A DNA stretch of 64,000 bases, taken from NCBI GenBank assembly GCA_032622095.1, contig CP136064.1:277725614-277789613 (forward strand). The letters are read 5' to 3'. The notes beneath the pieces were generated by a model that saw nothing but the letters and a program-made list of their open reading frames with translations, searched no databases and was not told the origin of the DNA. Position numbers and translations under genes: made by a program. Within the stretch, counting starts at the first letter, position 1. Each line of letters starts with the position of its first letter. Origin of the DNA: Siphonodentalium dalli. Its lineage: Eukaryota; Mollusca; Scaphopoda; Gadilida; Siphonodentaliidae. This document shows, in pieces, positions 55,101 through 63,104 of this stretch.

Positions 55101-58100
55101 GTCTGTCCCACAATGACATTTTGTTTGAGAAAAACCCAACTTACAATTATATTATGGGTGCAATATTACACCTGTCTTCTGAATATTGGGAGCAAATAAA
55201 TGCTCTCGCTGTGTTTTCCTCATGGGAAAGACTGAAAATCCACCCAAAAGACTGGAATTTTTCAAAAGGTACTGAAATCTTTCAAAACTATCTATTTTTC
55301 GATGGACATCATTCTTTAACCCTTAAGGGCCGATATACGGATAATACGTGTTTTCAAAACTCCCGCGGTAAACATCGTAATTCTAATAGAATCAGCTACT
55401 TCCGGTATGGTATTCACCCCGGTAATGATGACGTATTACGCATACAAAATGGCCGCGCCCATACACGTTTTTATCGGTAATTTTTCAATGTTTTTTCTTA
55501 TGATACACCTGGTTTAGTCCACCTGAGTTTCTGCGGATACTATATGCCATCTTTGCGGCAGAGAAAGAATAATTCCGGTTGAAATACCAGATTATTCTGA
55601 CTTAGATGACAGTTTATCGGACTCAGAAGAAAATGAATCTGACGATGATGAAAATAGCGACTCCGATGGACATGGTGACGCACCTCAACAATCAATAACA
55701 CCTGTCACACCTGCTGATACCTGGACTGAAAAACTTGTTCGTTGTCAATTCCAGGATTTGACAGGAATAATACCGGTCCTCAGCTTTCTTTGGATGAGAA
55801 TTCAACAGAAATTGAGTTCTTGGAACTTTTTCTGACTGATGAAGTTTTAGACTTGATTGTTTATCAAACAAATTTGTTTTCATCACAAGTTGAGGAGGAC
55901 ACACCTATATCCAGGAAATGAACATTTATGGATAAACTCATCTGTAATTAGTACAGTTTCTCACAAATTGGGACATTATTAGTATGTGAAAGACATTACA
56001 TCTATAAATGTATATGAAAACATGTTATTTTGAGACATTCAATATAAATTTTATGTTATGAAATAATATTTGCAATTTTCTTTGCTTTCAGTTACCTGTT
56101 CACAGGTAACTGTCAGCTGATTGACAGATGAAGCCCTGGGTCAAAGGTTGACACCCCCATCCAGATATATTGGCCCACACAACATTTCAGGACAATATAC
56201 AGGGACACAAAGTAACAATAATAATCATTTTATTACAACAGGTAAAACTCCGAATCTGTGAATATTTTGTCTTATGACCATCGGTTGTTAGTCTTTTACC
56301 TCAGACTGAGATAATTGTTTTCATCCATCCAAAGTTGTGGAAATTGACCAACAAAGGTTATATTTGATCTTATATATCAAATATGCTGAAAATATTCAAA
56401 CACAAGACAGAAATTCAATTCAGTACATAAATTTATTAGTTTTTCAATATTTTACCTGTTGATTAGAGGTAAAATTGACAGGTGACAACAATGTTAGCTC
56501 AGGTGTGACATGTCACAATTTATAGAACTTTCATTTACCTTGAGATTGACATATGTTACTTCACTGTACCTTAATCCTTTGTTGTGTTGTATGAGCTATA
56601 CTAATACCACCCTAGAATAGTCATTATATTGCTATATCTCCAGGCCCTTAATAGTCCAGTGCATTTATGGTTTCACCTCAAAATAATTGCAACACAAAGT
56701 TTCTCAGTGGGAATAAGTACTTTAACCCATCACAAATAATATACTAAAAATCAACAAGAATCAAGAAATTCGAAATTGATGAATATTGTGAAATAAATTT
56801 GTCAAAATTTGGTAAAATACTAATTTTATGGCGTTTTAAGGATGTTTATAAAAAACTTTCACATGTCCTTCCATTTATATATCCATTTTGTAGAGTGCAC
56901 AACCCTGATTACAGAACAGAAAACCTTTCCTGGATACGTTCAGTATTTTTTGAGTTATGTGCCTCCAAAATTTGGAGTTTGTCTAATTTCGGAGGCTCAA
57001 TTTCTCAAAATTAGTTAAAATCCATTTTTTATGGTCTTGTATTTAAAAAAATAAAGATAAATGAAGGGATTCCTTGTTGTTTTAGTCATTTCCTCTCCAG
57101 GTTGTGCACAAAATATGATTTCTTTATGCATCTATGATTGCAATGACAAAAATATTCTTAAACAAAATGTGTGTTCCACCATTGTATGGACAGCCAAATT
57201 TGCCTGTGGTCCAGAACCGGCGTGATGAAATAGCATATTTGATGTCATACAAATCAATAATTATATATCCATATTCCCTGTTTTTCTCATAATCACTTAA
57301 GTATACATCGTTAAACACATTGTAAAGGAATTTCCCAAATCATGGTGTAGAAAATCAAATTATGGCCCTATGAATCTTTAGAATTGACATCTAAAAATGC
57401 CATTTTGGGGCGTTTTATTTTCATTTTTAAGGTTTTTGTGTATAAATTGTAAAAACAATGTATGTTTAATGTGCAAAATCATTTGAACTTTTCTCCTGAA
57501 ACACTTTAGTGTTGAAATAAATGCCTTATGTTGGATATGTCAATAAATGTCACTGAATTTCACTAATTTTTCGGGAAACTGATTCCAATTTTGAATATCT
57601 GAAAAATGGGGTAGGGGAAAACATATGATATTGACAAAATCTAGAAAATATGGACCTTGATGCATAAAACTTTAACATCACCAGCTCCCACAAACCTTAT
57701 TCTTTCATACAGAGTAAACTGCTTCCTGTTTTGATGTTCATATTTAGAGCTACGATCTCATTATTTCGGGCTGGTTCTATATAACATGCTGCTAAAGTTC
57801 TAAATAAACATCTAATAATTATTAAAGTACTAAACTGTTTACCATGCAAGAATAATCTGCACAAACTGGAATAAAACAACCCTTTGTCTCCAATGACTAG
57901 AATATTGTGACAAGATCATAGCCTAGGTGATTTCACCTACCCCATTATCAACATTCAAATTTGGAGTCAGTTTCTTGAAAAATATGTGAAATCCAGTGAC
58001 TGTTGATTGGCATAACCAATGTAATCATATTTTTTCCAACACTAAGTGTTTTAGGAGGAACGTTCAAATTATTTTACACATTAAACACTAATTGTATTCA

Positions 58101-61100
58101 TTGTTGTTTACTATTTGTGCACAAAAAAAACTTTTAAATGGACAAAAACACCCAAAAACAGTCAAAAATGACATTTTCGGAAAAGAGTCAATACAAAGGA
58201 TTCATAGGGCCATAAGTTGATTATGGCACATATGTGTTTAGCAATTCCAGCACAGTGTATTTAACCCAGTATATGTAAGAGGTTATGAGAAATACAGGGC
58301 AAATCAGTGGCTATAAAATTATTGAGTTGTATGACCTCAAATATGGTATTTCATCACACCAGTTCTGTGTCACAAGGCAAATTTGGCTAAGTCCATACAA
58401 TGGAACACACATTTTGTTTAAGAATATTTTTGTTATCTCGATCATAGATGCATAAAGAACTCATTTTTTGTGCACAATATAGTGAGGCAACTAATACAAG
58501 AGTAAGATATCCCTTCATTGTTCTCTAGTTTTTAAAATACTAGACCCTAAAATATGGATTTTAGCTAATTCATCAGAAATTGAGGCTCCGAAATTAGACA
58601 AACTCCCAATTTTGGAGGCACATAACTCGAAAAGTTCTTAACGTATTCAAGCGAACATCCCAAGCAATAATATTGAGTGGAGCACTCATTATAATTGCTT
58701 GGGATGTTCGCTTGAAGATCGACAACGACGTTGTACACATCGACCCAGAACTCTTGTTTCAGAGGCTTATCACTGTTGCCAAAGCGCCGACCAGAGGTGA
58801 TGTAACCTGCTGTGTCAGACTTTTAGGTAGAAAAGGATTTCATTTACATACACTATCACCAGGTGCAGTGTTGGACCAGGGACCAGCCGAGAGGGCGACG
58901 TGGGCGACTTCTTCGCCCTAGCGCCGTCCGCTTCGCCTTATTTTTGCAGTCGGGCGAAGTTCAAGTCGCCCTGAAAATTCCAAAGTTGACTGACGAAAAT
59001 CGGCAAAATTCCCCAAATAATTTATGATAATTTACAACTGTCAACAGTGATTGCACACAATACTCCACTATCAGGGTGTTGTAAAACAATTAACACCTGT
59101 ATTGCTCCAATCTGGAAGCATGTTGACAACGGAGTCTGATTACTGGCAGCTGTGAAAACATCGTCGGGCCTCAAGTGTTAATCTGGTTGTTGTGATTTTT
59201 AGATTACCGTGATTACCACACCTTACAATGAAGATTACAACTCACAGCTCTCACAATGTGTCAGTTCATCACTCCCTCTATGGAGTTTGGTTAAAGAAAT
59301 TTTAAAACAAATTCATTTGTGAAGCATATTAAATTTTCAAACGGGATTACTAATAGAGCGCAGTGAAAGTGTTCTTGATTTCGTTTCGTTTCGGTTTGAT
59401 AAATATTGTTGGCATTTTTAAAAACCCCAAAAAATATGAAATAAAATCTTGTCATTCTCCCACAATTACGATATAAAATGCTGCTATTCTCTCACAATTA
59501 TGTTTGGGTATTATTAATAGTTATTAGGGTCATGAAGTGAAAATAAAGACTCCATATTTCAACCATTGTTTCATAAGTTTAATTGACATATTACATCTCT
59601 CCTATTTTCGTTCTATAGCGACTCCTGTCATAGTACTGTTCAATTTAAGTTTTGTAGACTCACTTCGCCCTATAGAACGGCCACTTCGCCTTATTTTGAT
59701 AGTAGGGCGAAGTCATTTCGCCCTGAAAATATGGTCTAGGCTGGTCCCTGTGTTGGACGGGGCTTAATTTGGAACCAACTGATTGGGGATGGCAGGTTAG
59801 GGATGGGCGGCTTAACAAATGTGAGGAACCACCAGCTCCAAAAGAACTACTGAACATCATTCGTTGTAAATGTTAAACGGACTGCAAAAGCAATAGGTGC
59901 ACATGCCGAAAACATGGACTTATGTGTTCTATGTCTTGTGGGGAATGCCAAGGTGTTGACTGTTCGAACACACAGCCTTCCGACAACAGTGAAATGGAGA
60001 CCTAGACTGAAAATCAGAACGATCTATCCAGACTTATCATTTTTTCAAAATTCTATATATTTTTTAATGAATTTCTATATATTTTATCTTTTTTCACTAT
60101 TTTGCCAAAAGATATGGACAACTTAGTGTCATTCATACCACAACCTGGCCCAAAATTGATGGAAAATCCCATATATAACTGACTGACAACAGTCCAAGTC
60201 CAACTATGGCAATTTTCTAATGCATAAACATGTAATGTGAAATTCCATTTTTCTCGGATTTCTTGTAATTTTTACATCTTTTCACCCTAAAATATTTTGA
60301 TTATTTGCTTGTAGTAACAACATGAAAACAAACACACAATTGTGGATATAACTATATAACAATAGTTCCAAGCCCAGTTATCACAATTTTACAACTGCAT
60401 CAAGAGTTATTGTAGACTTCCAGTTTTCACTGAATTTTGGCAAATTTTTCAACTTTTTGACCCAAATTTCGAAAATTTAATCAAATATTTATAGAATCAA
60501 ATGATACAAAATCTTGGATACAACTGTACCACAGTTTATCATTGTGAAAATATAACAATTGTATCTTTACATCAAGAGTTATTAAAAAAAAAATGTTAAT
60601 CTCCATTTTTCACAAATTTTTCATCATTTTCGCCACTTTTTGCCTCAAAAAGGCCATTTCGCATGTTCAGATTTTTGTTGATTTTTAGCTGAGTATACTC
60701 TATGATGTTCCCAACCAAAATAAAACAAAATCTTTTGTGTTGCAATTATTTTGAGGTTCACCCCTATTTTCTCATAAATGCACTGGACTATAAGGGTTAA
60801 GGAGGCTTTCATTTATCCTGTAAAATGCTTTCAGGATGTAACTAAAGTATTTATTATGTTCTATGAACAGTTTGCATAAATATTTGATAACATGTGCAAT
60901 TTGTGTTTCTATCTTCATTCACCTGTTTAAAGGTACTCAATCCGATCAGAGGGTCCTATATTACTATTTCTTTGGCTTTGGGGGTAAAAAATATTTGAAT
61001 CGAGTCGAGGAACCCACCCATCAAAGCTCAGAGTGATTAGATATCGATTTTTGAAATCTATTAATTTTCGGAGATGTAGCCCACAAGTTGGCAGAACCAT

Positions 61101-63060
61101 GTGATCAAAACAGACAAATTGCGCGTGTAAGATGGATAACTCTAAAATCAAGTGATTATTATTGTTAATAGTAAGCACTTGATTTTAGAGTTATCCATCT
61201 TACACCCGCAATTTGTCCGTTTTGAGCACGTGGTTCTGCTAACTTGTGGGACAGATCTCCGAAAATTAATATATTTCAAAAATCGATATCTAATCACTCT
61301 GAGCTTTGATGGGTGGGTTCCTCGACTTGAAACAAATATTTTTTACCCCCAAAGCCAAAGAAATAGTAATATAGGACCCTCTGATCGGATTGAGTACCTT
61401 TAAAGGAGTAGACTTTGTAACAATTGATTTTCTTATTTCAGCTCTGAAAAATTAGTTGATGAACAGATTAGGTAAGTCAATAGATCACGGTAAAGCTAGC
61501 CAATTGGATTTTAGGCTTCTTTTTAATTAGTTTAATAGTTACCATTCTTGTGTGGCATGAGACATGTGCTTCTGACAAGCAGGAATACTGAGTGAATGTC
61601 AAAATTTGACAACAAAAGTTTTATTGTTGAATAGAAAATGCAAACCTGAATCTAACAATCCGTTTCTGTGGTAAAATTTTGTGCACACAACCAATGTGGC
61701 AATAATTCATATCTCTTCTAATTTAACAGGATAACTACTAGTACATGCATTTATGTTGTATCTAATTTAACAGGATGACTACATGTATTTCGGAATTGAT
61801 ATGCAGTTACATGTATGTGGTCTGTATTTGCAGGCCAGATGTACGCTCTTTATATATGTGTTTTCACTGTGGCCTGCACCATCTAACAGAATAATGGGTA
61901 TAAGTCCACTATGGGCTTGGCTTATTTCAGAATCAAATAAGTCGAATATGAACCTATGTGAATATTTAGGTCCAAATGTTGGCGAAGCGCACACAGGGGC
62001 CTGCACACAGGGGCTACAGGCCCCTAATGCACAAAGGAACTGCAGGCCCCTCCAACACTGAATAAAAGCTCCCAAAGGGAGCCTGTTTCAGCTAGTAACC
62101 AACAATTAAGCTGTGGGTGCAATTGTTATTGGCTTTTTATAGAGACTGGATTCCACCTTGTTATGAGTTTGTTGTTGCTCAACCAATGAAATAGCACTCA
62201 GTCTGAGACATGACCAATGAAATAGCACTCAGTCTGAGACATGACCAATGGAATGGAGAGAATCCCATCAATACAGAAATCAAATCTGAATCACAAGACA
62301 TAAATCTGATAAGTTTATCGTGGGTTGTGATTTGTGTTATTAGGGTCATGAAAAGTTAACCCTTTACCCAACAGAACGGCCCTGTGCCAATGCATTCTCT
62401 TATATATGCGAGTCGACCATAGGTCGCCTCGCATATATAAGAGAATGCATTGGCTTAACACATTAAAAATTATAAAATTGTTAAAGAATGTAAGAAAAAA
62501 TGGTGAAAAGTGTTAAAAAAAGATTTTTTTTAGGCCAATGCATTCTCTTATATATGCGAGGCGACCTATGGTCGACTCGCATATATAAGAGAATGCATTG
62601 GCACAGGGCATAACTGTAACCATCACAATGTGGTCAATGAGCCGGTTCCAATGATATCCATATTTGTATGGTTTTATTGAGACAGACCCAAGATAATTTA
62701 GGCTGTTGCAGCTTTATTTGCCCGGTTTGTTGGGTAAAGGGTTAAGGCATTTGTGCAGTGTAGATTTTGAGTAATTTGTCATAACAATTTTATGATCAAA
62801 ATAACTTTGACCTTGAAGATTTTAATGTGAACACAGGTTATTGACCAATCAGGATGAAGCTTTTAAGCAGATATTGACAATGTCATAATAAATTGAATGA
62901 CGAATACTCTGTTATAATTGAAAAATCACATATATACAGATTCTCTATAGACTCATCTTTCTAAATATTTTTTTCAGCATAGCAATATCAACAAAAGAAA
63001 ACTTATTATCTCAAAGGAAGATGCTAGGCTCAATAACACAGAAAGTGACAAACTTTGCGA
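43090..63060 (+). CDS. GOSR1: GOSR1, Golgi SNARE GS28 (partial, seven exons)
   Basis: Coding exons: 43090-43120, 46024-46126, 49684-49768, 51837-52036, 53619-53690, 61442-61471, 62978-63060. All junctions are GT...AG and phases agree, giving 201 codons plus one base. GOSR1 is the Qb-SNARE of the cis/medial Golgi that pairs with syntaxin-5, Ykt6 and Bet1-family SNAREs in ER-Golgi and intra-Golgi fusion. Matches to the vertebrate family: LWEDLRRQARKLENEIDLKL at the N-terminus, SDTAPLLN, MFETMAMEIEQQL, HRHRDILQDYSQEF, AIRERENLLGDVRRDI, RRSDLFLKEHDHI and STKENLLSQRKMLGSI. The N-terminal three-helix part and the first half of the SNARE motif are present; the remaining roughly 50 residues, including the C-terminal membrane anchor, must lie downstream of the window. 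Confidence 0.95.
46024..46126 (+). CDS. GOSR1: GOSR1 coding exon 2
   Basis: Acceptor TTTTTATAAAG, donor GTCAG|GTAAGA. Encodes DLRRQARKLENEIDLKLVSF and then SKLGTSYSTQQEYV, the first helix of the N-terminal domain. The last 41 bases of the exon and the donor are repeated three more times downstream (see 46086-46380). A donor used in any later copy would add an in-frame TAA from the first GTAAG (AGG TAA). Confidence 0.95.
46086..46380 (+). repeat. Four tandem copies of exon 2 end plus 5' splice site
   Basis: Unit starts 46086, 46163, 46242 and 46321 (periods 77, 79, 79). Each contains AAACTGGGCACGAGTTACT or a close variant, the exon end (AGTATGTCAG in copies 1-2, GGTATGTCTG in copies 3-4) and the donor GTAAGATC. 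Copies 1 and 2 are nearly identical, as are copies 3 and 4, suggesting stepwise doubling. Only copy 1 is joined to the upstream part of the exon. The array ends 57 bp before a hairpin element. Confidence 0.93.
46437..46687. mobile_element. Hairpin element FB with perfect 10-bp target duplication
   Basis: Ends AAGCCTTGAAAGAGGGTGTC / GACACCCCATTTCAAGGCTT; the direct repeat GGCTGTTCTC sits immediately outside both ends (46427-46436 and 46688-46697). Two hairpins back to back at 46458-46556 and 46567-46669. It lies in GOSR1 intron 2. Confidence 0.88.
46903..48161. mobile_element. hAT element fossil, 1.26 kb
   Basis: Ends TAGAGCTGAAACGGTT / AACCGTTTCAGCTCTA are flanked by a perfect 8-bp duplication TTAAGTTT (46895-46902 and 48162-48169). 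Subterminal AACCGGTTAACCG words occur in both orientations, as binding-site arrays do in hAT elements. A transposase C-terminal remnant is encoded on the minus strand (47272-47697). It lies in GOSR1 intron 2. Confidence 0.92.
47272..47697 (-). pseudogene. hAT transposase remnant, C-terminal dimerisation domain
   Basis: The 141-codon frame contains WWKMNSDRFPRVAALAKKYL, then GIPGTFVPSDRIFSAAGNIV and SKNKRASLDPNTVD. This is the hallmark hAT C-terminal dimerisation region (W...FP.L...A...L.IP.T..PS.R.FS.AG......R..L.P..V). Catalytic regions upstream are missing, and the frame's N- and C-terminal ends are unrelated sequence, so the gene is an internal-deletion relic. Confidence 0.88.
48270..48430. 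repeat. Fragment of the AAGGTACTCAATCCGAT MITE family
   Basis: AATCTGAATTAACACCCCTA then ATTACTATTTCTTTGGGGTA and GAGGAACCCACCCATCAATG correspond to the left arm of 60936-61402. The right arm and ends are lost. Confidence 0.7.
48730..49640. repeat. Interspersed repeat inserted next to exon 3
   Basis: About 0.9 kb of GC-richer sequence begins at GTGTGTGTCTGTGTGTGTGT and ends near CGGGTCACCTTCTAGTA. It contains a doubled GGTATCCGCTGGGCCGATTT and repeated CCTTCAAAATGGTCAATTC / CCTTCAAAATAGACAATTC. AT-rich intron sequence around CTATATACCTGATTATTGTT (48690-48730) recurs in diverged form after it (ATAATACCTGATTATTTTTA, 49650-49682). Open frames at 48681-48998 and 49247-49657 lie within this repeat and lack domains. 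Confidence 0.55.
49684..49768 (+). CDS. GOSR1: GOSR1 coding exon 3
   Basis: Acceptor TATATATTATAG, donor ACCAAA|GTGAGT. Encodes SDTAPLLNKTSSEHMFETMA followed by MEIEQQLTK, matching the family linker and the start of the second helix. The upstream tract is AT- rather than pyrimidine-rich. Confidence 0.94.
49944..50260. repeat. Partial copy of the CCCCCC-ended dispersed repeat
   Basis: CCCCCCGCAACGAGTTGTTG, GCTTGTCCGTCCGTCTG, CCAAGCTTTTATTCCT and ACCATGGGAACCTGCAT appear in the same order as in 44616-45232. The left end is close to TCAATAATAGCCCCCC. Truncated at the right. Confidence 0.75.
50721..50905. mobile_element. TTAA-type MITE, right end lost
   Basis: TTAA (50717-50720) followed by CCCTTACATGACTGCAGCTT and the hairpin GCCAATGCATTCTCTTATAC ... 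GAGAATACATTGGCC. The right side breaks off after CCAGTGCGTTCTCTTAGTG and CCTGTCATGAATGAGG, without a clear TTAA. Confidence 0.7.
50975..51405. mobile_element. Hairpin element FB, long copy
   Basis: Hairpins at 50984-51078 and 51296-51402 flank the family spacer (CTGGAAAGTTTCTTTATAAA, CAAGGTTCCCAATGGGTGTA). It is followed 35 bp later by the separate insertion 51453-51819. Confidence 0.75.
51453..51819. mobile_element. Hairpin element FB with three tandem hairpins, inserted at the exon 4 acceptor
   Basis: Begins CCTTGAAATAGTGTGCCTGT and ends ACACCCTATTTCAAGGCTTG. The 17-bp word TATAAATGTGATTGCAG flanks it on both sides (51436-51452 and 51820-51836), so the insertion duplicated the last 17 bases of GOSR1 intron 3, including the acceptor AG. 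Inside are three near-identical hairpins of about 100 bp (51489-51589, 51592-51690, 51694-51798), joined by CTTACACTTCAG. Confidence 0.9.
51837..52036 (+). CDS. GOSR1: GOSR1 coding exon 4
   Basis: Acceptor TGTGATTGCAG, donor ATCAA|GTGAGT. Encodes LTETNDRMVEYTQNV, a Ser-rich linker, LTHTLHRHRDILQDYSQEF and AIRERENLLGDVRRDI, the best-conserved block of the family. The acceptor now in use is the downstream copy made by the adjacent insertion. Confidence 0.96.
52140..52530. mobile_element. Hairpin element FB, long copy in intron 4
   Basis: Hairpin 52149-52243 (CAGAATGAGGTCCCCAGAGG...CTCTGGGGACTTCATTTTGC), family spacer with TAGTTACTTTTTCCC and GGTGAACATCACTAACTTCA, and a decayed hairpin 52440-52526. 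It starts 100 bp after exon 4. Confidence 0.78.
52553..52645. repeat. Two copies of a 45-bp unit
   Basis: ATTTAGTCTGCATTCCAATC then ACAGGGC occurs twice in tandem (52568 and 52611). Confidence 0.85.
53619..53690 (+). CDS. GOSR1: GOSR1 coding exon 5
   Basis: Acceptor TATTTCTTGCAG, donor CATCAA|GTAAGT. Completes an Asn codon and encodes SYKKGSGLNRRSDLFLKEHD then HII, matching the family's SYK-GSG-NNRR-FLKEHDH block that leads into the SNARE motif. Confidence 0.95.
53797..54245. mobile_element. TA-flanked palindromic MITE, copy 1
   Basis: Ends AAGGTACTCAATCCGATTA / TAATCGGATTGAGTACCTT (one mismatch near the inner side) are flanked by TA. The whole element is a long hairpin with arms of about 200 bp around AACAATAATAACC. 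TA target sites suggest a Tc1/mariner-related MITE, but the ends alone do not prove it. A second copy is at 60936-61402. Confidence 0.8.
54246..55315. other. Intron 5 sequence without recognised element
   Basis: AT-rich. The frame 55079-55480 crosses into the TTAA element and shows no recognisable domain. Confidence 0.4.
55565..55919 (+). pseudogene. piggyBac-like transposase remnant (N-terminal part)
   Basis: One frame reads IPVEIPDYSDLDDSLSDSEE followed by more acidic residues, the acidic leader typical of piggyBac transposases. A +1 frameshift near 55765-55785 is needed to continue into TGPQLSLDENSTEIEFLELF and LTDEVLDLIVYQTNLFSSQ, the conserved start of the DDE transposase domain (FxLFlTdel...Iv.eTNlya.Q in piggyBac/PGBD proteins). 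A TGA at 55918-55920 follows. The catalytic Asp residues are not found downstream, so the gene is dead. Confidence 0.78.
56645..56720. repeat. Internal copy of the element's right terminus (inverted)
   Basis: CCCTTAATAGTCCAGTGCAT, ACCTCAAAATAATTGCAACA and AAAG match the reverse complement of 60727-60796. It could be the left end of a nested 4.15-kb element; no TTAA precedes it (the flank is CTCCAGG). Confidence 0.75.
56930..58655. repeat. Long inverted repeat, arms about 720-750 bp
   Basis: The left arm (about 56930-57650) and right arm (about 57900-58655) are reverse complements with scattered differences. Examples: GAGTTATGTGCCTCCAAAAT, GTTTGTCTAATTTCGGAG, TTTATGCATCTATGAT, AATATTCTTAAACAAAATGT and ATGGGGTAGG recur inverted. 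The spacer is about 250 bp. No coding frame spans it. Such a structure could form a long double-stranded hairpin when intron 5 is transcribed. Confidence 0.8.
58649..58714. repeat. Perfect 20-bp-arm hairpin
   Basis: AAGCGAACATCCCAAGCAAT and ATTGCTTGGGATGTTCGCTT pair around a short centre that is itself partly symmetric (GAGTGGAGCACTC). Confidence 0.88.
58715..60060 (+). pseudogene. Cys-rich (CXC-like) protein remnant, split by a hAT element
   Basis: Left piece (58715-58876): KIDNDVVHIDPELLFQRLIT, VAKAPTRGDVTCCVRLLGRK and SPGAVLD. The hAT element 58877-59750 follows, and the frame resumes with a frameshift as NLEPTDWGWQVRDGRLNK, EEPPAPKELLNIIRCKC, a stop (TAA), then TDCKSNRCTCRKHGLMCSMS and CGECQGVDCSN. 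The Cys spacing (CxC...C...CxC...C...CxxC...C) resembles the CXC/tesmin-type zinc motif and the C-terminus of a widespread, poorly characterised protein in repeat-rich invertebrate genomes (from memory, not searched). Stop, frameshift and insertion make it a pseudogene. Confidence 0.6.
58877..59750. mobile_element. hAT-type MITE, 874 bp, inside the Cys-rich remnant
   Basis: Ends CAGGGACCAGCC / GGCTGGTCCCTG are flanked by a perfect 8-bp duplication TGTTGGAC (58869-58876 and 59751-59758). Subterminal CTTCGCCCTA and TAGGGCGAAGT words occur at both sides. No transposase sequence. CAGGG ends and the 8-bp duplication point to hAT. Confidence 0.92.
60130..60720. repeat. Degenerate tandem repeat near the right end of the composite
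   Basis: About three diverged units of 160-180 bp with CAACAGTCCAAGTCCAACTA, ACAATAGTTCCAAGCCCAGT or ACTGTACCACAGTTTATCAT, then a CAATTTT/CATCAAGAGTTAT stretch and a TTTTTC-rich tail. Confidence 0.5.
60936..61402. mobile_element. TA-flanked palindromic MITE, copy 2
   Basis: Left AAGGTACTCAATCCGATCAG, right CTGATCGGATTGAGTACCTT, perfect over 20 bases, with TA outside each end. Arms extend to a centre at TTATTATTGTTAATAGTAA. It ends 39 bp upstream of GOSR1 exon 6, so the polypyrimidine tract of that exon abuts it. Confidence 0.85.
61442..61471 (+). CDS. GOSR1: GOSR1 coding exon 6 (30 nt)
   Basis: Acceptor GATTTTCTTATTTCAG, donor ATTAG|GTAAGT. Completes Asn and encodes SEKLVDEQI plus two bases, matching the family's NSDRLIEETI. 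It is very short and flanked by a 7.75-kb intron. Confidence 0.9.
61760..62345. other. Intron 6 sequence with small duplications
   Basis: A 31-32 bp unit ACCAATGAAATAGCACTCAG + TCTGAGACATG is doubled at 62180-62242; GGGGCCTGCACACAGGGG lies at 61997-62014. No gene in the overlapping frames (61783-62061 plus, 61779-62075 minus). Confidence 0.5.
62360..62741. mobile_element. TTAA-flanked piggyBac-type MITE, copy C
   Basis: TTAA at 62356-62359 and 62742-62745; ends CCCTTTACCCAACA / TGTTGGGTAAAGGG; hairpins with GCCAATGCATTCTCTTATAT at 62386-62458 and 62533-62603. Same orientation as copy A. Few differences from copies A and B. It ends 236 bp upstream of GOSR1 exon 7. Confidence 0.88.
62978..63060 (+). 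CDS. GOSR1: GOSR1 coding exon 7
   Basis: Acceptor AAATATTTTTTTCAG; encodes IAISTKENLLSQRKMLGSIT and QKVTNFA plus one base, the middle of the SNARE motif. The donor GCGA|GTATCC is weak after the GTAT. The frame continues open for a short way, so the boundary rests on phase and family comparison (the next residues should resemble the NRFPAVN block). Confidence 0.85.
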
Positions 63061-63104
63061 GTATCCTTTACAACAATAATTAGTGATGAATTGATTATCA
63101 GTAT

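Larger units (their letters stand above)
55320..60796. mobile_element. 5.5-kb TTAA-bounded piggyBac-like composite
   Basis: TTAA at 55316-55319 followed by CCCTTAAGGGCCGATA, and CTATAAGGG followed by TTAA at 60797-60800, match the piggyBac arrangement (TTAA target, CCCTT-type ends). The left kilobase carries a piggyBac-like transposase N-terminal remnant. The right kilobase carries an unrelated Cys-rich protein remnant. Between them lies a long inverted repeat. The right terminus CTGGACTATAAGGG is mirrored internally at 56645 (CCCTTAATAGTCCAGTGCAT), so the composite may hold a second, nested element of about 4.15 kb (56645-60796). It fills most of GOSR1 intron 5. Confidence 0.65.

Noticed and set aside
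55079-55480. 133-codon plus-strand frame next to the piggyBac remnant
   Set aside because: It crosses the TTAA boundary at 55316, so half lies in host intron and half in the element; no domain recognised.
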